A DNA stretch of 64,000 nt from Brachynemurus nebulosus (Eukaryota > Arthropoda > Insecta > Neuroptera > Myrmeleontidae). Location: contig JAPWDM010000011.1 of assembly GCA_035578155.1 (NCBI GenBank), positions 21,242,375 through 21,306,374 on the forward strand, written 5' to 3'. Every line of letters starts with the position of its first letter. Within the stretch, counting starts at the first letter, position 1. Below the pieces are notes generated by a model that was not told the DNA's origin, searched no databases, and saw nothing but the letters and a program-made list of their open reading frames with translations. Shown piece after piece: positions 22,690 through 33,840 of the stretch. The translations under genes and the position numbers were made by a program.

Positions 22690-23610
22690 AAAATTTTGGT
22701 ATAGATAGGTCCATGATATAATTATAGGTTTCGATGAATAAATTCACTAATTAGAAAAATTCATAGATTCATTAAATTCAATAAGTTATAAAATTCAGCT
22801 TGTTTTAGAGTTGGAAAATGATAATAGAATTAATTTCCTAGACTTAATCATTACAAAAATTAACAATAGCCTGGATTTCACTATATACAGAAAACCATCA
22901 TATCAATATAAAGTCGCAACCTATAATTCTGTGATCCGCTGGGCCTCTAATTTTTCACAAGAAAAATTTAAAACAAAATTAAATAACATTAAAACAATAG
23001 CAAATAATAACGCTTCGGGTCGGCGAGAAGGGGGCTACGTGGAACAATTTCCCGGGGGCCCGGGCCAAGTGAGAAAACGTTTATTTGTTCATCAAACTGT
23101 ATTTTTGGTGAAAAAAATGCCTGGGGGCTCGTCAGTTCTTTCGGCGGCCCTAATAACGGACATAATTCAAAATTAATTGATAAATTTAAAACTAAAAACA
23201 ATTTAAAAAATGTAACCCTGCCTCCACCCCCCTCCCCGTTAAACCCGACCCCAAATAAAATTTCAAAACTGTAATCTATTTTAGGAAAATTTCAGATAAA
23301 ATACATATATACCTAATTCAAGTTACATTAAATATAGCTATTGTAATTACATAAAGTTTTAATTTAGACTTGATTTACACAAATTTAACAAATAGACAAA
23401 GTTAAAAAAATGGAGATCTACAAATTCAATTTTCAAGAATGTGACAATTTTTACATCGGTCAAACTGGCAGAAATTTTGAAACTCGCAGAGTTGAACACT
23501 TCAAATCCTACAGAAACAAGAAATTTGACTCTGCTTTTGCCAGATATTTGGTTGACATAGGATATCGTGTAAATTTGTTCAAAATCTACTCATATTTCAA
23601 ATAAACTTCA
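22690..23610 (+). pseudogene. Penelope-like retroelement relic (RT + GIY-YIG)
   Basis: The reading frame carries a degenerate catalytic box (R-stop-VHD in place of RYVDD at 22703-22717), then IIIGFDE and FLDLIITKINNSLDFTIYRKPS (22840-22905), the classic C-terminal reverse-transcriptase segment of Penelope-like elements. After a disrupted, GC-rich insertion (about 23010-23160), a GIY-YIG endonuclease segment follows at 23410-23604 with IYKFNFQECDNFYIGQTGR and an EHFKSYRNKKFDSAFA block. Several stops and a large internal loss make it non-functional. This order of domains is diagnostic for Penelope-like elements. Confidence 0.88.
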
Positions 23611-24162
23611 CTCGACTCGATGAAATACAAGTTGTTAATTATTTTCATCAGTTATGTAATTGTTCAGTTAATTACAATAATTATCAGGGAACAAAACTGT
23701 GTAATTTAATTAGATGTAATCTGATCGATTGTGTAATACTTTCAAACAGACCGTATCCGAGAACATGGAAAACAAATTGAATGAAAGTGGAATTGGTCGA
23801 ACAGTCGAACATTGACATTCGTTTTATTTTGTCTCATTTATAACGGATGAGAAAAAATTGTGAAAGAGATGACTGGATACCTATTTACCCCTTGTATCTA
23901 CGTATCTGTTGGCAACCATCTTATCGGTACCTACAATAGTGAGTAAGTGCTAAGAGCCGTAGAATCAAATAATCGATTTTCATTTTACAAAAAGGGAATG
24001 AAGTTAAAACGATATTAACAATGAGCAAACAAAAATGATCACGAATAGATAGGTGAATTCTTTCGATCGAAACTTTTATTTTTATAAACAATTATTTAAA
24101 AAGAAAAATGTTATGGAAACTAATATTTCAGATTAGCGTAGGTAAGTCTATTTTTAAGTGTA

Positions 24163-24330
24163 ACACTACTACTTTTGGTGTAGAATCACTGTAACCTTAC
24201 TACTGTTTTGATCTTACTACTGTTGGTACAGAAATACTATAGTCCTACTACTTTTGGTATAGAACTTCTGTAACCTTATAACTTTTGGTATAGAACTGTT
24301 GTGACCTCACTGCTTTTGGTGTAGAAATTT
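24163..24330 (+). repeat. 30-bp minisatellite (CTTTTGGTATAGAA)
   Basis: Five to six units of about 30 bp built on TACTACTTTTGGTATAGAAC followed by CTGTAACCT. Related units and the same downstream phrase AGAAATTTGATGGATA occur at 46449-46535. The interval 23640-24160 to its left holds nothing recognisable. Confidence 0.85.
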
Positions 24331-24443
24331 GATGGATATAATTACTAAAGAGGTAATACCTAATCTTGACTAACGGTAAGTCCAACGTAATATTTTATTA
24401 TATATTCAGTCTTCAAAAGATCTTTCTGTATGTAATTATTTAA

Positions 24444-24946
24444 TTAACAAATTGGCTGCCATGAGACACGCCGGCGGGTCTCAATCATTTGTTGCTACTA
24501 TGCCATGAGACCTGCCGGCGTGTGTCAAAGTAACATGTATGGGATGCCATCACACAGTATTCATGAACATAACCCAGAGGCCATGATAGGATTTCGTATG
24601 AAGTAAATCAATTTTAACATAAGACATTATTTTATTGTGATCTAGAGGGTTTCCATTCACTTTCGTGGAAAACATGGCTGAGGCTACCGGCGTATCTCAC
24701 GGCACATAAGTAATTAATTTTATATTCTCAGTGCCATGAGTACCGCATTAGCGCAATGCCAGTAAAAAGATATTTGCATACAAAATGTAAGTTACATGAG
24801 ACCTGCTAGCGGGACTCGTGGCCTGTAGATAACGCAGCACAAGACTTGCTGGCGGCTCTCATGGCACCTTAGATAAGAAAGTCATTTATTATGATGGCAT
24901 GCGATAAATACATTATTTTCAATTATGGTGGCAGCCAACCTGTTAA
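24444..24946. mobile_element. piggyBac-like MITE with GAGACCTGCCGGCG repeats
   Basis: Bounded by TTAA at 24444-24447 and 24943-24946, with ends TTAACAAATTGGCTGCCA and complement TTAACAGGTTGGCTGCCA. The motif ATGAGACCTGCCGGCG and degenerate versions occur about six times in both orientations (near 24460, 24505, 24685, 24730, 24795, 24845). TTAA target sites point to piggyBac. The iterated GC-rich motif in an AT-rich background could be transposase-binding sites. No coding. Confidence 0.8.
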
Positions 24947-25836
24947 TAAAGTTAATATAGTTTTCAAAATATGTACCTAGTAACAAAATTTGGACACAAC
25001 ACACAGTTCAAATGAATTACCTACATATTTTTTTTTAAATAATATTATGATACATATTTGTAAAATTGTGAAAAATTCAGAACGACAAATTTTAATTTCG
25101 TTACATAAATTAATATAATTGTCTTTCAAAGGTCACATTTAAGTTTTTTATTTTACAAAATCAGTCAGCATCACGGGACTTTCAGAAACATGGAGTCTAG
25201 TGTGATGTACCATTTGCACTTCCCTTGGGTCGACCCTGATGAGAATATTGAGTTTAACAGCTGAGTTTATCGCTCAAGTTTTTTTTTTTTTAAGAAAAGG
25301 TCTTCGGTTCATATTGGTAAGAACTGGCGTCAGATACTAAATTCTTGTGTAGAGTGGTGTGTTCTTTTGTAACTGACGGTGTTAAAAAGAAAAGCTTTAC
25401 TTAGTAGATGACTGCAATCATTTATTGTAATGTTTGTATATAATCTTCAACAAAGATTGACTCATTATTTATTATTACTTCTCATTCCTTTTATGTTGAT
25501 TGAACAGGAAAAACAAAAAGAACGAATGCTACGTTGTTTTCTTTTTTTTTGTAGATATAATAATTTTTTATTTTTAATGTATGAAATAAGACGATTCATA
25601 AATTACAGACATTTGTCGATAACAATTTTATTTAATGTACATTCTTCATTAATAAAATACGTAAAATATAATATACGGAAAATACTTTTGCTATTTTTGC
25701 TAAAATCAAGTTAGAATATAAACTGAGATTTTAATTTTAGGTTTGATGACACTGAAAGTATAATTTTTAAAGGTATTTAGTAGGAGTGATGGTCATCAAG
25801 GAAAAAACAAAAATGTGTTTTTTTTCCAAGGTTACC
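24947..25836. other. AT-rich, nothing recognised
   Basis: The longest open frame (25430-25714, plus) encodes hydrophobic low-complexity sequence with no recognisable domain, and it is probably chance. No element borders were found. Confidence 0.5.
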
Positions 25837-25863
25837 GTTTTCGACTTTTATCGTCTTCTTCAG
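25837..25863 (-). ncRNA. Hammerhead-ribozyme-like core
   Basis: The minus strand reads CTGAAGA, then A and a potential stem GAC...GTC around GATAAAA, then GAAAAC. CTGANGA followed by a short stem and GAAA is the conserved hammerhead core, which is known from the terminal repeats of Penelope-like elements. An unpaired A next to the core and an undefined stem I mean activity is unproven. It may be a decayed element terminus. Confidence 0.35.
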
Positions 25864-25917
25864 GCCTCTGAGGAAAAATTTATTAATCTACATAGATAAA
25901 ATATAAAAATATAAAAT

Positions 25918-27063
25918 ACTAGCTGACCCGGGCACGCGTTGCTGTGGCTCAGTAGTTATAATTGATTGAATTAATTTTTTCTTATCATTTCAAACGATAC
26001 ACTGCACAATTATAACACAATACACAGTATAATTATAAAAATCATTGACATCGTGAACATAAACAAATATGACGTGGAATATAATGTACAATCTAGAAAT
26101 CGAAACACAGCGCCATCTACCGAGTGTCTCCACAACCTAGAAGTCAGACGATGTTAGATTAAATTATAGGTAAAATTTATAGGTCAATTCAATCATATAT
26201 TCTAACATTCTGTGCAAAATCAATTATTTTTAGCACTTGACCCTGCTCGCCCAATGACTCTAAAATAACTATCTTCATATTTTATTAGCATGGTTAATTT
26301 CCGCACCGTAAGAACTTAGTATGGGTACCTATACCAGCAGTTTTAGAATTGTTTCTATTTTAGGCCCTTCAAATCACCAAGGCCATGGGTAACCATTTTA
26401 AGGTCATTCATTCACAGAGATCTCAACAGTACTTAAGTAAAAATTGTCAAATTTTTTCAGCTTTTTAATTTGCGGCCTATTTGGTGTAACTGACGGACAG
26501 TGTGACCACACGTCCTTTTAAATTTGATATTCTGAAATTTTGTACAAAATCAGTTCCTTATGTGCTTCGCTCGCTTCACGACTCTAAAATATTATTCATA
26601 TTTTTATATTTTCAAGTCATATTCATATTTTCATAGTACATCTAATTTTCATCTGTATGGAATTTGTTGAAAACAGCAGACGTGCCAATTGATGATAACT
26701 GCACAATCCAGTTACTTATTTCTTTATAGGATACAAATAGTAATTTCCACAGTAGATAAGTAATTTCATAGTAGTCGTAGGTAAAAATATTATTGGTGGT
26801 ATCTATAGAAATACTTATTAATACTTATAAAAATTCGAAAATTATTTTTCTCGAAATGCTTAGCAACAAATTAAGTTGCATGATTTTTTTATAAATTTTT
26901 CCACAGATATCTGTATACAGTAATAAAAAATTGATATTTTGCGGTTTTTCGTAAATTTCTAAGGTTAGACTAAAAATTTTGCATTAAAAACTATTCGATC
27001 TTTTAAGTTGGACCAAATTACAGATAGTTACATGAGACAGTGACATGAGATTTTTATATATAT
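25918..27063 (+). repeat. Dispersed repeat with ACTAGCTGACCCGGG head
   Basis: Begins TACTAGCTGACCCGGGCACG and ends near GAGATTTTTATATATATAGA, a layout typical of degraded insect dispersed repeats. The head resembles the minus-strand ends at 10588 and 13345. No polymerase or transposase coding is seen, and the class is left open. Confidence 0.5.
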
Positions 27064-27130
27064 AGATGTTACATGAAGTACTTACATAATGTGTTGATAT
27101 GTCAAACTGACATATGAAATTAAAAAAATA

Positions 27131-27324
27131 TAGTACGATTAGCAATAGTTTGCGCCTCGGGTATACTCGGATTTTTGGCCCTTTCCCTTAAAATTTATTC
27201 ATGCACATGTGCAGTTAACTTTCAGCCGGCGCACACGCTGTAAACATGATAATACGCCAAAATATATAAGGAAGGGGTCAAAAACCGAATATACTCGAGG
27301 CGCAAACTTTCGCTAATCCTACTA
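27131..27324. mobile_element. 194-bp TA-flanked MITE
   Basis: Ends TAGTACGATTAGCAATAGTT and complement TAGTAGGATTAGCGAAAGTT, each continuing into TGCGCCTCGRGTATA and GGCCCTTTCC/GACCCCTTCC. TA lies on both sides (27129-27130, 27325-27326), consistent with the Tc1/mariner superfamily. No coding. Confidence 0.8.
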
Positions 27325-27766
27325 TAATAACAACAACACTGATTTACAATTAAAAAGTTTAAGAAACAGTTGAAAGTAGCATTTTAAGTTTAAAATGATT
27401 ACAAATATGAAGGAAATTGTTTAAAAATTTTGATAATTTAAAGAAATATATCATTAAACTGTGCATCACAAAAAACGAATAAGGTTAGTATGAAAGTTTT
27501 GTGAATTAATATTAAAAAGTTTAAAATAAAAGGTATTACTACGATGAATTTCGAAAACAAAGTGCCTCTAAGTTCTAGTGAAAATAAGGTGAATGATCGT
27601 AATTATTTAATTTTCAGTGGGCGTGCGCGACTTTGGTGCTTTTGACAACGGCAGGTATAATCTTGTCAAAATTGCGGGTATATGTATTGTCTACGGAGAT
27701 AGCATCTGGTAGAGATTGCAATTTGGCTGGACGGTATTAATCTAGCAAATCTAGCAGCTAGATTAA

Positions 27767-27870
27767 CTGTTCGTCAATGGCCCTACGGGCCGAAACATGT
27801 CACAGACAATTAAAACTCTAAATAAAGTGGTATTAGTAAAGTAAAAAATTGTCTTTTTATTTTAAAATGG
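27767..27870 (+). repeat. Retroelement-terminal unit (GGCCGAAACATGTC + AATAAA)
   Basis: CTGTTCGTCAATGGCC, a 4-nt loop, GGGCCGAAACATGTC, then a tail with AATAAAGTGGTATTAGTAAA and GTCTTTTTATTTTA. The GGCC-loop-GGCC stem followed by GAAAC resembles half of a hammerhead core, but CTGTTCGTCA departs from CTGANGA. Two inverted copies of the same unit form the palindrome at 52610-52798. The AATAAA suggests a transcript 3' end. Confidence 0.55.
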
Positions 27871-27999
27871 AATACCATAAAGTAACGCTCAAATCTATCA
27901 AATATCACAAGCTATAATTAATCTGATGAAAAAACTGATCGTCAATAATATTAGGTAAAAATGATCTAGTTCTTTCTAGAATATAAGAAAGTCTTTTAT

Positions 28000-28612
28000 C
28001 CTTTTATATACATTCAGACGACATTCTTTATGAATGAAATTCACGATCTGGAATATTCGTTATTGAGAGTGGACACAGTGGAGATACGAGTAGTTGAATA
28101 AATAATTTTGACATTTAAGCAATGAAATATTTTAATACATTTTATTATTCTGTGCTCTGTGCTCTAATTTTGATAATATTGATCGTCTTAAAAGTACAAA
28201 TCCTCAGAATTTCCACCGTTAACACGAATTTACATATTTTACTGTGTAACTCTTACAATTTTAATAACATCTAGCTTTTAAGACTTTAAACTACAACAAA
28301 CACTTTTTTGACTTGAGGGTAGACTAAATATTTATGGGTTAATTTTGATTTAAACTTAAACCTATTAGATAATTCATACTCATGATCGAAAAAGTTTTTT
28401 TGGATATATACATGTTTCCAAATACTAACTTTTGTTGAGGATTATGTCTAATGATTTTTAGAGTTAGATAGTCATCTGCGGAGGTGAGAAATAATAAATT
28501 TTTTTAGTTTAGTTTAAAAATCCTTAACATAAGCCATTTTGTGTCATCTAACCGATTCTAGTTTATGTTGTAGTCGTCCTTTACGTCGTCAATTAAGGAT
28601 TTTATTCTGCTA
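28000..28612. other. AT-rich, nothing recognised
   Basis: No gene, repeat border or RNA structure can be supported. Confidence 0.5.
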
Positions 28613-28622
28613 AAAACTTAGT

Positions 28623-28934
28623 GCAAGAGTGTCCAGACTAGATCGTGTGAGAAGTGACCCAATCAGGATCAATATGAAAGCAGAAGAGAGTGTACAGGAA
28701 AGAATCGAAAAAAGAAGCCTGAAATGGTTCGGACATATGTTGCAATTGGATCAAAGTCGGTGGCCAAAGCGACTGTATACATGAGTCCAACCAGGAACTA
28801 AAAGGCAGGAGCCTCCTAGAAAATCTTGGAACGAGGCGATGGTTGCAACAACTGAGAGACACCTAACTATCGACGACGCCCAAGACCGTCAATATTGGCG
28901 TTTGGAAGTGGCGAGGCGGCTGCCAGCCCTCTAA
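28623..28934 (+). pseudogene. C-terminus of non-LTR retrotransposon polymerase
   Basis: One frame reads ARVSRLDRVRSDPIRINM, then IEKRSLKWFGHMLQLDQSRW and PRKSWNEAMVATTERHLT and ends at TAA 28932-28934. The string of R-x-LKWFGH, RWPKR and RGRP/PRKSW-type motifs is the usual tail of endonuclease/reverse-transcriptase proteins of insect non-LTR elements. One in-frame TGA (28782-28784) and loss of everything upstream make it a pseudogene. A related but distinct relic lies on the minus strand at 43580-43890. Confidence 0.8.
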
Positions 28935-28939
28935 TTCCT

Positions 28940-29969
28940 ATATATATTTAAAATATATAGGGCTAGAAATTTTTCGTTTCCACGTTTTCCTGTAAAATAT
29001 TGTATGAATCCTATGAAATGGATCTAATGGAATTATTATTTTTCAACTCAACAATTTTTAATGATGATTTAGCACTAGAGACTGCATTTTTTGGTCCACG
29101 GACCACACTTTGCGAATTTTTATGTTAGACTAACATGTGTTACAATAAGATTATAGCAGATATCTAGAAACAATGCAAGCATTAAACATACAAGTATAAT
29201 TAGTAAACAAGAAGTCATACACATATGACATTGTTAACTATAACAAAATTCTGCATAGATTTGTTTATAGTTTACATTTTACGACATGCTACGTGTTACA
29301 TGCTGTATTTGTACGTTACACTTTAATTGATTACACATTACATAGAATAGCTATGAGCGATTTCGGTAACTATTGTAACTGATAATGATTTATTTGTAAA
29401 TTGATAATTTGTTATACCGTTACCATGTTACTATATACTAGCTATTAATGCCATATTGTATTCATACAAGCATAAGTGTACTAAGACATGACAGGGATAA
29501 ATTTACCGTAGTAAATAAATTGCGCACCGATTGTCTGAATAGCTGAATGCTAAATGTGTAAGTGTGTAAATTTAAAACTGAGTATTTGGATATCACTTTA
29601 TTTAGTTATGTAATTAAACTAGTTCTGGAAGTTTGGGAATCACTGATAGTCCAAGAATATAAAAATTTTTTAAAGTAATTCTTTATCGAAAAATTATTTG
29701 ACAAGCGATATCTTTGAGGTGCTATCTTCGATATTGATGAACTTTGAATATGTTACTTTCCATTAAAATGTTTTTTACTGATGAAATGATTCTCTGAAAT
29801 TGGGACCTCGAGAGCATAGTTATGCAATTTCGTGCACTTGTTTAGTAAATTAGGGCAGAAATTATCAAAATTGTTATTAATAAGTATTATAATCCAAAAA
29901 GATACGAGAGAGGAACGTGTTTTTTTTTAAAAAAACCTGGTGTAAGGAGTAAACAATTCCTCCTGTGAA
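28940..29969. other. AT-rich, nothing recognised
   Basis: It contains a short inverted phrase GGTCCACGGACC near 29093 and no gene-like sequence. Confidence 0.5.
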
Positions 29970-30075
29970 TGTCATTTTCGGCTTCTAGGGACTTCATAAC
30001 AAATTTCTATCATGGTCTCCGACTCAAGTGGCTGTAGTAGTTAAATTTTCCATTCGGAAATTCGCTAAAAGTTTA
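29970..30075 (-). repeat. Dispersed repeat G, partial copy
   Basis: Minus-strand copy of the family at 59278. The phrases GTCATTTTCGGCTTCTAGGG, TTTCTATCATGGTCTCCGA and GGAAATTCGCTA correspond to the complement of the 59.3-kb copy. Confidence 0.65.
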
Positions 30076-30949
30076 TGAAGAAATTTTTCATAAATAAGAA
30101 TATTGGCAACAAGAATTGGAAACCGCCATTTTGGGAGATGATACTCCTAAATGAAAAACCTACTCAAGGGACATGTGAGAGAAAAAATGGTTGAGAACCG
30201 CTAAGTTATAGTGTTAATAACAACAGTGATAATTTCAACATCAACAATTTTTGTTTTATTAATTCTTTTAATATACCTAATATCAACTATGCTTGTATTA
30301 TATAATATCAAATATGCTTGTATTATTCTTTATACAGTTTATCATGAGATTATTTAAAAAAAAATTTTAAAATGTACTCAAACCCAAACCATCTTTAACC
30401 AAACAAAAAATATAGGTCTCTGAAATTTTCATGGAGAGTACATATTCCCAAACATTCTTAATCGGAAAACTCGGACGAATTCCCCGCAAGAAAACAATAT
30501 TTGGCTAACCCTATACTAGGCTTTTAATACTTTACATAGCATTTGTGTCACACTCAGAACAATCGTATAGGTCAATCGCGATCAGTGATCACAAATGCAT
30601 GTGATCACTGACGTAGAAGTCACGAAAAACACACTGTCGAGTAGATTTTTTCAGAAGACTGAATCTTCTATCGTTGCGACATTTCAATTCTTACAAAAAT
30701 TTTGTTTTCATTCACTTGTTTGCACCAGATAGAGGCAAAATTGTCCAAGTTAAGAAATACCTACAGACGTATGTATATTAATAAAACACGTCATGCATGT
30801 AAGTGTAAATGGGTAAGTATAGAGGTGTTCTATGGTATAAAGAGTGATTTAAATCTTTCAATATCCTTAGATTAAATTTAGTTTTGCTATCGTGACAAAC
30901 ATCAATAAATTAGATGTTTATTCATTAATCGTTCATTCAAATGTAATAA
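30076..30949. other. AT-rich with one short stem-loop
   Basis: Nothing gene-like. At about 30583-30610 CAGTGATCAC and GTGATCACTG form a perfect 10-bp stem around AAATGCAT. It could be a remnant of a palindromic element. Confidence 0.5.
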
Positions 30950-31284
30950 TTAACTCTTTAAATGATTAAGACGATTTAACTCATTCTGCAATATGGCGGC
31001 TCAAAATGCTGTCATATGTATATATTCACTGGTACAGGTGCCGCCATCTGTGACAGATTTCCCGAAATACGGTATAATTCTAAATAATGTCAATTTTATC
31101 AACATAGTTTAGTATAATTTATATTTTGTAAATTCCTAGGGTTCACTTTTTTGATGTTGGGATCTTTAATATTTTTTCTTTTTCTTTTTTTGTAACTTTA
31201 TCTATTTTACTTATAACTGGCAGTAAAAAGTCTGGCATTTTGAGACAAAAAAATTTTTTCATATGGTTTGTTTAAAAGAGTTAA
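30950..31284. mobile_element. piggyBac-like MITE, complete copy
   Basis: 335 bp bounded by TTAA (30950-30953, 31281-31284). The termini are TTAACTCTTTAAATG and complement TTAACTCTTTTAAAC. It is highly similar to 58174-58499 and, for the right end, 4679-4781. Internal landmarks are ATATGGCGGCTCAAAATG and AAAAAGTCTGGCATTTTGAG. No coding. Confidence 0.85.
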
Positions 31285-31379
31285 AATACGGTAAACTAAG
31301 AAATTTGGTTAAATTGATATTCCATTGAGATCTGAAACAAGTTCAATCTTTGCAGTACGTTCTTTAGTGTAAAACAAAA

Positions 31380-31955
31380 TCTACTTAATAAATTTCTAAC
31401 ACTGACTGACTGATTGACTGACTGACAGACAATGCACAGCCTAAACCGTTGAGTTTACAAGAATGAAATTTTGCATAGGAGTTCCTTATATGTATAACGT
31501 AGATGAGCACCAAGAAAAGATTTTTGAAAATTCGTCCCCTAAGTGGGCTTAATAGGGGATGAAAATTTGTATGTAAATTCGTTATTTTTAAAGTTCGTGG
31601 TATATAAAAATATGTTACTATGGCTATTAAAATAAATAATATATTATTGAATAAATCTTTAACACTGACTGACAGACAACACCCAGCCTAAACTGTTGGG
31701 TTTAGTAGGACGAAATTTAGCACAGGCTTCTATTTATAAATAAAAGTCAGTTGTGTAAATGTTTCTGGAAATTTATTCTCTAAGAGGTTAAAACAGGAAA
31801 TGAAAGTTCGTATAGGAAGTTCGTCATTTTTTAAGTTAGAAACGTGGATATTGATTTAGGCTTTTGAAAAACATTAAAAGTATGCAGAAAGTGAGTACCT
31901 AATAAAAAGATGTTGTCGATGGGAATTTTCATCGGGTATACGGCCAGTTACTAAA
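31380..31955 (-). repeat. Dispersed repeat P, copy 2
   Basis: Minus-strand relative of 8905-9480, ending at GATGTTGTCGATGGGAATTT and CGGGTATACGGCCAGT. It holds two internal copies of GACTGACAGACAA..CAGCCTAAAC and the TTAAG/AAATTTATT block. No coding. Confidence 0.7.
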
Positions 31956-32329
31956 TAATAGTTCATATTACTCTATGTATTTTGAAATAGACGCTAAATA
32001 CCACTAGTAAATACAGTAGAAGTTTTTAATACCACTAAATTTCCACCAGCGATTAAAAAATATTGTTTAATTTTTTTTATTTAGTTCATGAAGTTGCTTA
32101 ATTTTTATTGTCTAGGAATTACATTATTCAGATGAAGCGATTCAAAATCTCTCTTGGGACGAAATAACGATTATAAAATTTAAAAACCGAGTCGAATTCA
32201 CCTGTCTTTTCTTCAAATCCTTGGAAGTTAATCGTATCGACCTCAATAATTGCATGTGACGTCTAGTGTCAAAACCATTACGCTTGTTTTTGGTCTGTTT
32301 CCATAATCATTACTAGTTAAGAAAATCAG

Positions 32330-32520
32330 GAAACAGTACCTTGTTAAATCTAGGTCGTGTAATATGAAATGTCGTTTTCCGACCATTTGGTCTGCCATGT
32401 AATTTAAATAAATATCGACATTTTTTTAAGTGTTAGATGGAAGCATAAAATTATATTCGTTTTTCTAATTCATTGTAATTGACACATCTTTCTATGGACC
32501 GGTGAGATACTTTTGCCGGC
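32330..32520 (+). repeat. Isolated relative of 160-bp satellite
   Basis: Matches one unit of the array at 61470-62590: GTAATATGAAATGTCGTTTT followed by CCGACCATTTGGTCTGCCAT, then AATTTAAATAAATATCGACA. Both loci continue into GACCGGTG..GGGAAA..CTG-type sequence, so the unit and its right flank may be one longer element. Confidence 0.65.
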
Positions 32521-32744
32521 TGGTGATTGGGAAACGCTGGTTTAGACTGCCCAGAAAACTTTAAATTTTACTGGAGTAGAAACTTTTAGGGCGAGGGTAA
32601 ATGAAATTTGTAATGGTTATAAGGCAAATTTCTTATTACTTATATTATTTCATATTTTTGTTAAATGGTGGCATATAAAAGAATTGGTTTTGTTTATAAA
32701 AAAAGAATTTTGTTTATAAAAATCATAATTTTCAAACATACACA

Positions 32745-33840
32745 GGTCAATTTAAACATGAAAGGGTACAAAAATTAGGGGAGAGTTGAAAATTTCTCAT
32801 CGATCCTGTACGTGGGAAAAATTTTATTCAAGGTCAAAAGTGTCAACAATGGGTTTTTCGCGTTTTTCAGCAAAACGGTAAGTTTCATCATAAAATTAGG
32901 TCAGACAAAAATTGTAGATCATATAATTATCTATAAAAAATGTCTGAATACTTTTTTCCTAAGAGGCATCGTTTCTGAGATATAACTATTACAAAAGTTG
33001 TAATCTTCATAATATGCACACGTTTCCACGCCACCAGTGAGGTAGTGTACTTAGCGGATTTTTAAAAGGGTTTCCCCGGTAGGCTTATTCCACGGTCTAT
33101 GGTGATCCTGTTTAATTGAAAACTATTGAATAATAAAAAATATTAGTATTAGAAATGATGAAAGCGGTATAGATTCAAAAAAAGTGAGGGAAATTATTCG
33201 TCAGATTCATAATCGTCTAATATTTCAGCTTCCTCTTCTTCTTGTTCTTCTCCTTCTTGTTCTTGTTCTTCTTATTCTTCTTCTTGTTCTTCTTGGGTGC
33301 AAGTAAATTGCCTCAATAGCGATGCATCACATGTCTCCTCGTTGGTATCATACGAATCCTCTTCTGTTGGTGATTCAACATTAGAGCACGACTGGTCTTG
33401 ACAACTGGTACATACAAGAGAACAGAACAATTCAACTTTTTTGCAGCCCCATTTTGCACTACATCCCTTTTTACAATTACAAAAAATTGAGGAGTTTTTC
33501 CAGCGCAGGTGGGAGATTTTTTTATAATATATAGTTATATTTCAGAAACGGTGGCGCTTAGGAAAAAAAGTATTAAGACATCTTTTATAGATAATTATAT
33601 TATGATCTACAATTTTTGTCTGAACTAATTTTATGATAAAACTTACCGTTTTGCTGAAAAACGCGAAAAACCCATTTTTGACACCTTTGACCTTGACTAA
33701 AATTTTTTCCACGTACAGGATCGATGAGGACTTTTCAACACTTATTTAATTTATAATGGTGTTCCGAACATTCGTACCAATTTTCAGCTCTCCCCTAATT
33801 TTTGTATCTTTACTACTATTTTTAGGGCTAAATTGATCGG
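32745..33840. mobile_element. 1.1-kb element with 270-bp inverted repeats
   Basis: The left arm (about 32745-33010) and right arm (about 33530-33840) are complementary over long stretches, including AAAAATTAGGGGAGAG, TCATCGATCCTGTACGTGG, TTTTTCGCGTTTTTCAGC and ATTTTTGTCTGA/TCAGACAAAAATTG words. The right arm has about 50 bp not present in the left. The core carries a Cys-rich acidic coding relic (separate entry). Termini and target duplication are not resolved and the superfamily is unknown. Confidence 0.75.
33194..33531 (-). pseudogene. Cys-rich, acidic-tailed transposon protein relic
   Basis: The minus strand reads SSIFCNCKKGCSAKWGCKK, then C-x(3)-C-x(2)-C-x(4)-C spacing, then an acidic tract with long E/Q runs ending in DDYESDE and TAA (33194-33196). 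The CNCKKGC..WGCKK..C...C..C pattern resembles tesmin-type CXC metal-binding tails found at the C-terminus of insect transposon proteins. A stop at about 33273 lies inside the GAA repeats. Only the tail remains inside the inverted-repeat element, where the rest of the gene was probably deleted. Confidence 0.6.
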
